DNA of 64,000 bases from Pseudonocardia hierapolitana (lineage in GTDB: Bacteria; Actinomycetota; Actinomycetes; Mycobacteriales; Pseudonocardiaceae): contig NZ_VIWU01000001.1 in the NCBI RefSeq assembly GCF_007994075.1, positions 6,634,001 through 6,698,000 on the forward strand, in the 5' to 3' direction. The notes under the pieces were generated by a model, which saw only the letters and a list, made by a program, of their open reading frames with translations, made no database searches and was not told the origin of the DNA. The position numbers were made by a program, and so were the translations under genes. Shown here piece by piece: positions 35,842 through 43,599 of this stretch; position 1 is the stretch's first letter; each line of letters opens with the position of its first letter.

Positions 35842-38426
35842 CGCGTGACCGGGTCGGCGGCACGTCGCGGCTGCCGCGGCGCGAGGCCGGCCAGCCGGTC
35901 GGCGGCACGGCAGCGGAAGACGACCGCGAGCGCCACGTACCAGACGAGTGCCGCGGGCACCGCGATCGCGAACAGCTCGGGCACGACCGCGAGGCCGAAG
36001 GAGGACGCGAGCACGGGCACCGCCGCCACGATCAGGAACGTCACCGCGAGCAGGGCGGCGAGCCAGGCGGGCCGCCGGTCGGGGACCGGTGCGGTCCACG
36101 TCGCGAAGAACCGGTGTGGCGGCTTCAGGAAGAGCAGCAGCACGAACGACGACAGCGTGGTGAACGCGGACATGCCGGTCTGGGCACCGAGGGTGGCCGC
36201 GGCCTCGACGAACCCGGGTTCGCTGCGGGCCACGCCGGTGCCGGCCTCGAACCTCGCGAGCTCCTCCGCGGAGATCGCGCCCGCACGGAGCCTGGCGGGG
36301 AGCCAGGCGTGGAGCAGGGCGTAGACGAGCGTGCCGAACGTCGCGGTGACGACCGCGACGGGGGCGACGAAGCGGGCGAGCGTGCGGAGGAGGTGCGGGT
36401 CGGGAGCGGTCGGGCGCGCCCACATCGTCAGGCACAGCGCCGGAATCCCCACCGTCAGCGCGGTCAGGCCGCCCTGGGCGGGGGTGTAGGGGAACGCGAG
36501 CCCCAGCGCCGTGGTGATCAGGATGACCAGTGCCTGCACGGCGAGCCGGGGCAGGAACACGTACAACGAGGTCGACAGCCCGTCGATGATCCGACGGCCC
36601 TCGGTGCGGGCGGGCAGCAACGCGGCGAACGAGTCGTCGACCAGCACGATGTCGGCGACGTCGCGGGTGACCGGGCTGCCCGAGCGCATCGCGACGCCGA
36701 TGTGCGCCCGCTTAAGCGCGCGAGCGTCGTTGACGCCGTCGCCCAGCATCGCGACGTGGTGCCCGCGGCGGCGCAGCGCGGCGACGACCCGCTCCTTCTG
36801 CTCCGGCGTGACCCGCCCGTACACGGTGGTGCGTTCCACCAGCTCGTCGAGCGCGTCGTCGTCGAGGGTGTCGAGGACCGGACCGGCGACCGGGGTGCCG
36901 GCCGCGATCCCGGCCAGGTTCGCCAGCGCCGCGACCGTGCGTGGGTCGTCGCCGGAGAGCACCGTGATCGCCACCCCCTTCTCGCGGAAGCGGCGCACGC
37001 TCTCCACGACCTCGCCGCGCAGCTCGTCGACGAGTACGACCAGCGCCACCGGCGCCAAGGCGGGTAGCGCGGGCCGGCCGTCGTCGCCGCGCAGCGGCGC
37101 ACCGCGGCGCGTGGCACGTGCCAGCAGCAGGACCCGCAGCCCGCGGTTCGCGCGGTCCGCGACGACCTCGTCGTCGATCCCCCAGCCGTCGATCTCAGGG
37201 CGCAGGTGCGGAGCGACCACCTCCGGCGCGCCGAGGACCCACGCCGCTCCGTCCCGGGTGACCTGCCCGGACCAGCGGAGCGAGGAGGTGAAGGCGATCT
37301 CGTCGCGCAGCGGCCACGCATCGCCGGGGACCGCGGCGGCCAGTGCGGTGCAGGTCAGGTTCGCATCTGTCACCGAGGCCGCGTACCGGCCGAGCACGGC
37401 CCGCACGTCGTCGCATCTGTTCCCGCCGAGCGGCAGGATCTCCGACACCGTCAGCCGACCGGTCGTCAGCGTGCCGGTCTTGTCGGTGCAGACGACGTCG
37501 ACGTGGCTGAGCGACTCGACCGCGTTCACCTGCTGCACCAGGGCGCCGCGCTGCGCGATGCGGGCTGCGCCCCGGACGTAGGCGACGGCGACGAGGAAGA
37601 ACAGGCCGTAGGGCACCAGGCCGACGAGCACCGCGGTGATCTGCACGATGGCGAGGAACGACTCTGCCCGGAGGACGGCCTGCCCCAGCACGATCCCGCT
37701 GAGGGCGAGGGTGAGGGTGATGGTCAGGCGAACGACGCTGTCGATCTGGCGCTGCAGCGGGGTCCGCTCGGTGGTGAGCTTGCGCGCCTCCATGGTGAGC
37801 CGGCCGGCGTGACTCCGTGCGCCGAGGAGATCGGCGCGCTGCCACCCGTTCCCCGCGACGCAGTGGCTGCCCGACAGCAGGGTCTCACCGACGCCGCGGG
37901 GAACCGGGTCCGGCTCGCCGGTCAGCAGCGACTCGTCGGCCTCGACGTGCCCCGCGACCACCGGCCCGTCGACGACGACCTGCCTGCCGGCGCGAACGCG
38001 CACCAGGTCGCCACGGACGACCTCCGCCGCGGGGACGACGATCTCGGCGCCGTCGCGGAGCACCTGGACGGCGGCGTCGTCCAGCAGGGAGAGCCGATCC
38101 AGCTTGCGCTTGGCGCGGCACTCCTGCGCCGCCCCGATCAGCGCGTTGGCCAGGCCGACCCCGACGCTGGTGAGGGCGTCGGCGGGGCGGTCCAGCACGA
38201 GCAGCACGACACCGATCGAGAACAGGATCGTGGTGTAGGTGGACAGGACGTGCGTCCGCACGATCGCCGCGTAGCTGCGCGACGTGCCCGTCACCGGTGC
38301 GTTGGTGGCACCTGCACGGTGTTGCTCGGCCACCTGGGCGGCGGTCAACCCGGTGGCGGGGGCGCTCGTCGTGGCCTGCCGGGTGGGGGAGACCTCGAGA
38401 GGGGGAGCGGGGGCGGGCACGGGCAC
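35838..38426 (-). CDS. P-type cation-transporting ATPase (CtpE-like)
   Basis: An 862-residue P-type ATPase. It has TGE at 169-171, the phosphorylated D315 in CTDKTGTLT, the hinge GDGVNDARALKRA and C-terminal membrane segments. The fourth helix reads LVPYGLFFLVAVAY: the usual PEGL, whose Glu binds the ion, is PYGL here, so the ion may differ from classical Ca/Mg pumps. The GTG follows AGGAG by 5 nt. It lies 18 nt after a sensor kinase gene and overlaps a VTT gene. The regulator, kinase, pump and VTT protein form one unit. The ion is unknown. Confidence 0.88.
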   Translation of the reverse strand: MPVPAPAPPLEVSPTRQATTSAPATGLTAAQVAEQHRAGATNAPVTGTSRSYAAIVRTHVLSTYTTILFSIGVVLLVLDRPADALTSVGVGLANALIGAAQECRAKRKLDRLSLLDDAAVQVLRDGAEIVVPAAEVVRGDLVRVRAGRQVVVDGPVVAGHVEADESLLTGEPDPVPRGVGETLLSGSHCVAGNGWQRADLLGARSHAGRLTMEARKLTTERTPLQRQIDSVVRLTITLTLALSGIVLGQAVLRAESFLAIVQITAVLVGLVPYGLFFLVAVAYVRGAARIAQRGALVQQVNAVESLSHVDVVCTDKTGTLTTGRLTVSEILPLGGNRCDDVRAVLGRYAASVTDANLTCTALAAAVPGDAWPLRDEIAFTSSLRWSGQVTRDGAAWVLGAPEVVAPHLRPEIDGWGIDDEVVADRANRGLRVLLLARATRRGAPLRGDDGRPALPALAPVALVVLVDELRGEVVESVRRFREKGVAITVLSGDDPRTVAALANLAGIAAGTPVAGPVLDTLDDDALDELVERTTVYGRVTPEQKERVVAALRRRGHHVAMLGDGVNDARALKRAHIGVAMRSGSPVTRDVADIVLVDDSFAALLPARTEGRRIIDGLSTSLYVFLPRLAVQALVILITTALGLAFPYTPAQGGLTALTVGIPALCLTMWARPTAPDPHLLRTLARFVAPVAVVTATFGTLVYALLHAWLPARLRAGAISAEELARFEAGTGVARSEPGFVEAAATLGAQTGMSAFTTLSSFVLLLFLKPPHRFFATWTAPVPDRRPAWLAALLAVTFLIVAAVPVLASSFGLAVVPELFAIAVPAALVWYVALAVVFRCRAADRLAGLAPRQPRRAADPVTR

Positions 38427-38444
38427 TCCTGGACGGTGCGGGGA

Positions 38445-39878
38445 TCAGCTCCCCACCACTGTCTCGGGCACCGGTGAACCAGGATCATGATGCGGGACGG
38501 AGTCCGGTAAGAGGCGGTCCGCGCCGATCGTGATCCCGATCGTGGCGCCGCCGCCCGGCCGGTTGCGGGCGAACGTCGTGCCGTCGTGCGCCTCGGCGAC
38601 GTCGGCGACGATGGCCAGCCCGAGTCCCGAGCCGGGCAGCGATCGCGCGGTGCCCGCCCGGTAGAACCGGTCGAAGACCCGGTCGACGTCGCCTGCCGCG
38701 AGCCCGGGTCCGCGGTCGGAGACCGTGATCGTGCCCCGGTGCACACCGACGTCGATCGGCCCGGTGGCGCGGACGTCGAACTTGGCCGCGTTCTCGAGCA
38801 GGTTCCCGACCGCACGTTCCAGGGCGTGGCGTCGCCCGCGTGCCCGGGTGCCGTCGGACGCGATCCTGATCTCCCGCCCGGTCCGCCGCCGGGTCCGGTC
38901 GGCGGCAGCTCGGACGACCGCGGCCAGATCGACGTCGTCGTCCTCCTCGTCGGTGCGACGGGCCAACGCCAGGGTGATCAGCTCTTCGACGAGGTGGGAC
39001 AGCTCCCGGGTCTCGCCCTCGACGTCGGCGAGCAGTCGCCCGCGCGACCTCGGGTCGAGCCGGTCGAGGTGGCGCAGGACGCTGGCGTTGGTGCGCAGGC
39101 TCGTCAGCGGGGTGCGGAGCTCGTGCGCGGCGTCCTGGATCAGCCGCTCCTGTGCCTCTCGCGACGCTGCGAGCCTGCGCAGCATCGTGTTGAACGAGGA
39201 CGACAGCCGGGCCACCTCGTCGCGTCCCTCCACCGGCACCTCACCGGCCCCCGGTCCGGCGGCGCTGACGTCCTCGGCGATCGTGGTCAGCCGGACCAGC
39301 CGCCGGGCGATCCGGCGCGCCAGTAGCCAGCCGAGCCCCGCCGCGACCACCGTCACCAGCAGGGCGAGAAGGGTGACCTCCTTCGCGAGCCCGCTCAGCA
39401 CCTGGCGGGACAGGTTGATGTCGATGCCGACCTGCACCGCTCCGCGCCCCCCGCCGAGCGCTGTGGTCAGCACCCGGTAGGCCACGCCGTGGCTGGCGTC
39501 GCCGACGGCCACCTCGGTGGTGCTCGTCGCGCCCCGCACGGTGCCGGAGGCCAGCGCGCGGTCCGCGGGCCCGACGGGGAGGGTCACCGGCCGCCCACCG
39601 AGAGGCGTGACGGTGCCATAGGGTGCGATGCGCTGCGCGATCAGCGGCCGGGACCGGTCACCGCCCCCGTCCGGCGAGCCATCGGGGAGGTCGGCGACCG
39701 GGGTGTGGAGCACTTCTTCGTACCCGTCGACGACCGCGATCGCGGCGGTCTGCAGGGCGCGGTCCACCTCGCCGGTGACGCGCTCGACCGCGGAGTAGAA
39801 CGCGAGTACCCCGACCGTTGCGGCGACGGCGGCGGCGACCGCGGCGAAGGCCAGCGCGAGCCGGGTCCCGAGGTTCAC
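38445..39878 (-). CDS. Sensor histidine kinase (MprB/EnvZ type)
   Basis: A 477-residue membrane kinase. A transmembrane segment at about residues 7-30 is followed by an extracellular sensor to about 165, a second membrane segment (165-187), HAMP (190-240), the H-box with H252 (DAAHELRTPLTSLR), the N-box (NLLENAAKF) and G-boxes (DRGPGLA, GSGLGLAIV). The GTG overlaps the response-regulator stop as GTGA. It would phosphorylate the adjacent regulator in response to an envelope or ion signal and control the pump encoded downstream. Confidence 0.93.
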   Translation of the reverse strand: MNLGTRLALAFAAVAAAVAATVGVLAFYSAVERVTGEVDRALQTAAIAVVDGYEEVLHTPVADLPDGSPDGGGDRSRPLIAQRIAPYGTVTPLGGRPVTLPVGPADRALASGTVRGATSTTEVAVGDASHGVAYRVLTTALGGGRGAVQVGIDINLSRQVLSGLAKEVTLLALLVTVVAAGLGWLLARRIARRLVRLTTIAEDVSAAGPGAGEVPVEGRDEVARLSSSFNTMLRRLAASREAQERLIQDAAHELRTPLTSLRTNASVLRHLDRLDPRSRGRLLADVEGETRELSHLVEELITLALARRTDEEDDDVDLAAVVRAAADRTRRRTGREIRIASDGTRARGRRHALERAVGNLLENAAKFDVRATGPIDVGVHRGTITVSDRGPGLAAGDVDRVFDRFYRAGTARSLPGSGLGLAIVADVAEAHDGTTFARNRPGGGATIGITIGADRLLPDSVPHHDPGSPVPETVVGS

Positions 39879-40561
39879 GCCCGGCGCACCGTGTAGCCGA
39901 CCCCGCGGATCGTGTGGATCACGGGCGGGGCGCCCGCGGCGGCCAGCTTGCGCCGCACGTACCCGATGTAGACGGCCAGGTTCTTCGAGTCGGCACCGAA
40001 GTCGTAGCCCCAGATCCGCTCGTAGACCTGTGTGTGGTCGAGCACGACCCCCGCGTTGCGCATGAGCAGTTCGAGCAGGTCGAACTCGGTCTTGGTCAGG
40101 GTCAGCTCGGTGGCCGCCCACCAGACGCGCCGGGCTGCCGGATCGAGCCGCAGGTCTCCGACCGACAGCGTGGGCTCGCGGTCGCCGTCGGCCGGGGCGG
40201 CCCGGCGCAGTAGCGCCCGCAGCCGGGCCAGGAGCTCGTCGAGCTCGAAGGGCTTCGGCAGGTAGTCGTCGGCGCCTGCGTCGAGACCGGCCACCCGATC
40301 CGGCGTCTCGACCCGCGCTGTGAGCATCAGCACCGGGATCCGGCTCCCGTCCGCGCGCAGGACCCGGCAGACCCCGAACCCGTCGAGGCCGGGCATCGTC
40401 ACGTCCAGGACGAGCACGTCGAAACCTTCACGACGGGTACGGGTCAGCGCCTGCACGCCGTCGTCGACCCCGACCACGCGGTGTCCCTCGAGCTCCAGCG
40501 CGCGGCCCAGTGACTCGCGGATCGCGCGGTCGTCGTCGGCGACGAGCACGGTGTAGGCCAT
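39875..40561 (-). CDS. OmpR-family response regulator (MprA type)
   Basis: A 228-residue protein with a receiver domain (DDD at 9-11, phospho-acceptor D53 in VLDVTMPG, K in LPKPF) and an OmpR winged helix ending RGVGYTVRRA. It overlaps the kinase gene and starts only 5 nt after the TetR stop, so all may be co-transcribed. Confidence 0.95.
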   Translation of the reverse strand: MAYTVLVADDDRAIRESLGRALELEGHRVVGVDDGVQALTRTRREGFDVLVLDVTMPGLDGFGVCRVLRADGSRIPVLMLTARVETPDRVAGLDAGADDYLPKPFELDELLARLRALLRRAAPADGDREPTLSVGDLRLDPAARRVWWAATELTLTKTEFDLLELLMRNAGVVLDHTQVYERIWGYDFGADSKNLAVYIGYVRRKLAAAGAPPVIHTIRGVGYTVRRA

Positions 40562-40566
40562 GGCCG

Positions 40567-41214
40567 TCAGCTGCCGAGCCGGGCTGCGAGCCCGTCGAGA
40601 ACCATGCCGAGATGCCGTTCGAACCGCTGGTCACCGTCGTCGCGCAGGTGCCCGGCAGCTTTGACCAGTTCGGCGTCCTCGCCCAGCCAGGCGTCGCGCC
40701 CGGTGAGCGAGTACCGCCCCGGGTCGGTCTCTGCTGACTGCCCCCGCTCCTGTTCCTCGATGACGAAGCCGACCACGAACGCGGTGACCAGATCGGTGGC
40801 GTCGTCCGCCTCGGCGAGGGTGAATCCGGCCGCGGTCAAACGTGCGAGCCAGGGCTCCTTCGCCCGCACCACGTCGGGGTCGGAGATGCGCGTGCCGCTG
40901 AAGATGCGGGCGCCGTCGCGGTGGAGCAGGTACTCCGAGCGCAGGACGCGGGCGTAGGCGGCGAGGTCGTTCCGCCAACCGGAGCCGGCAGGGATCTGCG
41001 ACAGGGCGCCGGTGACGCGGCGCATGACGACGGTGCTCATCTCGTCGAGCAGCTCCTGCTTGTTGCGGACGTGCCAGTACAGCGCGGGGGCCTGCACGTC
41101 GAGCCGAGCGGCGAGCGCACGGACGGTGAGGCCGTCCATGCCCTTCTCGTCGAGCAGTTCGAGTGCCGCCGCCACGATCCGTTCCCGGGAGATGCCTTTC
41201 GCCACGCTTGACAC
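40567..41214 (-). CDS. TetR-class repressor with TetR_C domain
   Basis: A 215-residue repressor of the classical TetR subgroup: helix-turn-helix GLTVRALAARLDVQAPALYW with HVRNKQEL, then a TetR_C ligand domain. It is divergent from a quinone oxidoreductase-FAD monooxygenase pair with two TTAAC-type operators in the 60-bp gap. Downstream it abuts the response regulator by 5 nt. The GTG at 41214 has another in-frame GTG 9 nt later. The ligand may be a polyketide- or tetracycline-like compound, given the monooxygenase; that is inference. Confidence 0.9.
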   Translation of the reverse strand: MSSVAKGISRERIVAAALELLDEKGMDGLTVRALAARLDVQAPALYWHVRNKQELLDEMSTVVMRRVTGALSQIPAGSGWRNDLAAYARVLRSEYLLHRDGARIFSGTRISDPDVVRAKEPWLARLTAAGFTLAEADDATDLVTAFVVGFVIEEQERGQSAETDPGRYSLTGRDAWLGEDAELVKAAGHLRDDGDQRFERHLGMVLDGLAARLGS

Positions 41215-41215
41215 T

Positions 41216-41264
41216 TTAACAATGTTCAGGGACGGTGGGTATCAAACCTGCTGAACTTAGTTAA
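41216..41264. promoter_or_regulatory. Two TetR operators in inverted orientation
   Basis: TTAACAATGTTCA (41216-41228) and TGAACTTAGTTAA (41252-41264) each contain AAC-N3-GTT and are near-inverted copies of each other. One abuts the TetR start; the other touches the AAGGAG of the oxidoreductase gene. This is the classic divergent tetR-tetA arrangement. Confidence 0.75.
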
Positions 41265-41274
41265 GGAGACTCTG

Positions 41275-42231
41275 ATGCGCGCTGCAGTCGTCGGCACCCC
41301 GGACGCGGCACCCGTCTACGCGGACTTCCCGGACCCGGAGCAGCGGCCCGGCCGGGAGCCGCTGCGGCTCGTGGGTGCGGGTCTGCACCACGTCGTCCGC
41401 GGGCTGGCCTCCGGCCGCCACTACGGCAGCAACGGGGCGTACCCGCTCGTGCCGGGGGTCGACGCCGTGGCCCGGACCGAGGACGGGCGCCTGGTCTACA
41501 CCGGCCTCCCCAGGCCGCCGTGGGGCACGATGGCCGAACGCCTGGTCACGCCGTTCGAGGTGGAGCTGCCCGCCGGGGCCGATCCGCTCGCGGTCGCCGC
41601 CGGCATGAACCCCGGCATGTCGGGCTGGATGCCGCTGATCGCCCGGCGCGAGGAGGTGGGCGCGCTCGGCACCGTGCTCGTCCTCGGGGCGACCGGCATG
41701 TCGGGCAGCCTGGCCGTGCGGGCGGCGCTGGCCCTCGGGGCGCACCGGGTCATCGCGGCCGGGCGCGACCCCGAGGCGCTGGAGCGGTTGCGCGGTCTCG
41801 GCGCCGTCACCGTTCCGCTCGCGCACGCCGAACCCGCCGCATGGGCGGCCGCCCTCGGCGCTGCCCTCGCCGAAGCGCCGCCCCCACTCGTGCTCGACTT
41901 CGTGTGGGGCCGCGTTGCCGAGGCCGCCTTCGCCGCGCTGGGAGGCGGCGGCGTGGACGAGAGCGCCGACATCGACTACGTGCAGATCGGGTCGCTCGCC
42001 GGAACCGACGCGGCGCTGCCCGCTGCGCTGCTGCGCAGCCGGCGGATCCGGGTGACCGGAAGTGGCACCGGGTCGGTCTCGAAGGCGCAGATGATCGCCG
42101 AGATTCCCGACGTCCTCGCCCGTTTCGCCGACGGGACCTTCGACGCGCCGTACACCGCCTACCCGCTCAGCCGCATCGGCGAGGCATGGGCGCACCAGGG
42201 GCGCACCCGCGCCGTCGTCGTCCCGGACTGA
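41275..42231 (+). CDS. Quinone oxidoreductase-like MDR family protein
   Basis: A 318-residue MDR protein without zinc ligands, with GATGMSGSLAVRAALALGA as the NADP-binding fold. Related enzymes reduce quinones or enones, or serve as trans-enoyl reductases. It starts behind AAGGAG within the TetR operator region and precedes a FAD monooxygenase by 34 nt, suggesting a two-gene detoxification operon controlled by the divergent repressor. Confidence 0.88.
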   Translation: MRAAVVGTPDAAPVYADFPDPEQRPGREPLRLVGAGLHHVVRGLASGRHYGSNGAYPLVPGVDAVARTEDGRLVYTGLPRPPWGTMAERLVTPFEVELPAGADPLAVAAGMNPGMSGWMPLIARREEVGALGTVLVLGATGMSGSLAVRAALALGAHRVIAAGRDPEALERLRGLGAVTVPLAHAEPAAWAAALGAALAEAPPPLVLDFVWGRVAEAAFAALGGGGVDESADIDYVQIGSLAGTDAALPAALLRSRRIRVTGSGTGSVSKAQMIAEIPDVLARFADGTFDAPYTAYPLSRIGEAWAHQGRTRAVVVPD

Positions 42232-42265
42232 TCGGGCCCGACCGAGGAAGAACGAGGAGGGCATC

Positions 42266-43468
42266 GTGCAGGAGCGAGCGTTGGTCGTGGGGTCGGGGAT
42301 CGCCGGCATGGCCGCGGCGATCGGGCTCCGGCAGGCCGGATGGACGCCGGTGATCGTCGAGCGGGCGCCCGAGCGCCGACGGGGTGGCTACTTCGTCGGA
42401 CTGATGCCGGAGGGGCGGCAGGCGGCGGTCGATCTGGGCGTCGACGGCCACCTGCACACGCGCAACCCGCCGGACGGTGGGAAGGCCTGGTCGCTGACCC
42501 GACGCGGGGACCGTGAGCCGGGTGTGGGGTTCCTGCACCAGCCGGGCGATCCCGCAGCAGTGCTCCGCGGTGACATCGAAGCCGCGCTCTGGCAGGGCAT
42601 CTCCGGGGACGGGACGGCTGGCGGGCGGGTCGACGTGCGGTTCGCGACCGGGCCCGTCGCGATCGACGACACCGGCGGCGAGGTGCAGGTGCTGCTCGAG
42701 GACGCCGGCACCGGCGCGCAGTACTGCGAGGGCTTCGACCTGGTGGTCGGCGCGGACGGGCTGAGGTCGGGCGTGCGCCGGATGGTCTTCGGCCCGCACG
42801 AGGACTACATGACGACGTGGAACGCGATGATCTGCGCGTTCCAGCTCCAGGAGCAGGTGCCGTCCTTCGCCGCGGCGGACAGCATCATCAGCGCCCGCGC
42901 GGGCCGTGCCGTGTGGGTGTTCGGCTTGGCCGATCGGGCCCCGACCGTCCTGCTGACCTACCGCACCGATGACGTCGCGGGCCAGTTCACCGGATCCCCG
43001 ATCCAGCGCCTGCGCACCGTCTTCTCCGGGATGGACGACCCGGCGGTGCGCCACGCGCTGGACGCCGTGGAGCAGGCTCCCGAGTTCCTGTTCGACTCGG
43101 TGCACCAGGTGAGGATGCCGCGGTGGAGCAACGGACGGGTCGTGCTGCTGGGCGATGCGGCGTGGTGTCCGAACCTCTACTCGGGAATGGGGGCGACCTC
43201 CGCTCTCCTGGGTGGTGCCGAGCTGGGCAGGGCGCTGCGCGAGAACCCGGACGAACTGGAGGCCGCACTGGCCGCGTGGGAGTCGCGGTTGCGTCCGTTC
43301 ATCAGGAAGCACCAGCGGATCGCACGGTTGAAGCAGCAGATGTTCGTGCCGTCGAGCCGCCCCGCGGAGGCACTTCGCTCGGTGGTGCTGCGGCTCGCCA
43401 TCAAGGCGCGGAACCGCAGGCGGGCGAAGGCTCGCTCCGGGACTTCGCTCGAGATCGAGCCCGCGTGA
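42266..43468 (+). CDS. FAD-dependent monooxygenase (TetX/PHBH fold)
   Basis: A 400-residue class A flavoprotein monooxygenase: GSGIAGMAAAIGL at the N-terminus, DLVVGADGLRSGVRR, and GDAAWCPNLYSGMGATSALLG as the second FAD motif. The GTG follows GAGGAGG. Members hydroxylate tetracyclines, rifamycins, angucyclines or simple aromatics. Lying behind a tetR-like control region it may inactivate a toxic polyketide or quinone, but the substrate is unproven. Confidence 0.88.
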   Translation: MQERALVVGSGIAGMAAAIGLRQAGWTPVIVERAPERRRGGYFVGLMPEGRQAAVDLGVDGHLHTRNPPDGGKAWSLTRRGDREPGVGFLHQPGDPAAVLRGDIEAALWQGISGDGTAGGRVDVRFATGPVAIDDTGGEVQVLLEDAGTGAQYCEGFDLVVGADGLRSGVRRMVFGPHEDYMTTWNAMICAFQLQEQVPSFAAADSIISARAGRAVWVFGLADRAPTVLLTYRTDDVAGQFTGSPIQRLRTVFSGMDDPAVRHALDAVEQAPEFLFDSVHQVRMPRWSNGRVVLLGDAAWCPNLYSGMGATSALLGGAELGRALRENPDELEAALAAWESRLRPFIRKHQRIARLKQQMFVPSSRPAEALRSVVLRLAIKARNRRRAKARSGTSLEIEPA

Positions 43469-43599
43469 CCTGCGAGCGCCGACGGCCCGTCGCCACGACT
43501 GCCGGTGCGCTCGGACTTCTTCAACATGCTGCCGACCACCTCCTCGACTCTCTCGGCGAAGGTGGACACCGTGATCACCGGCCGGTGGATCACCTGCCG

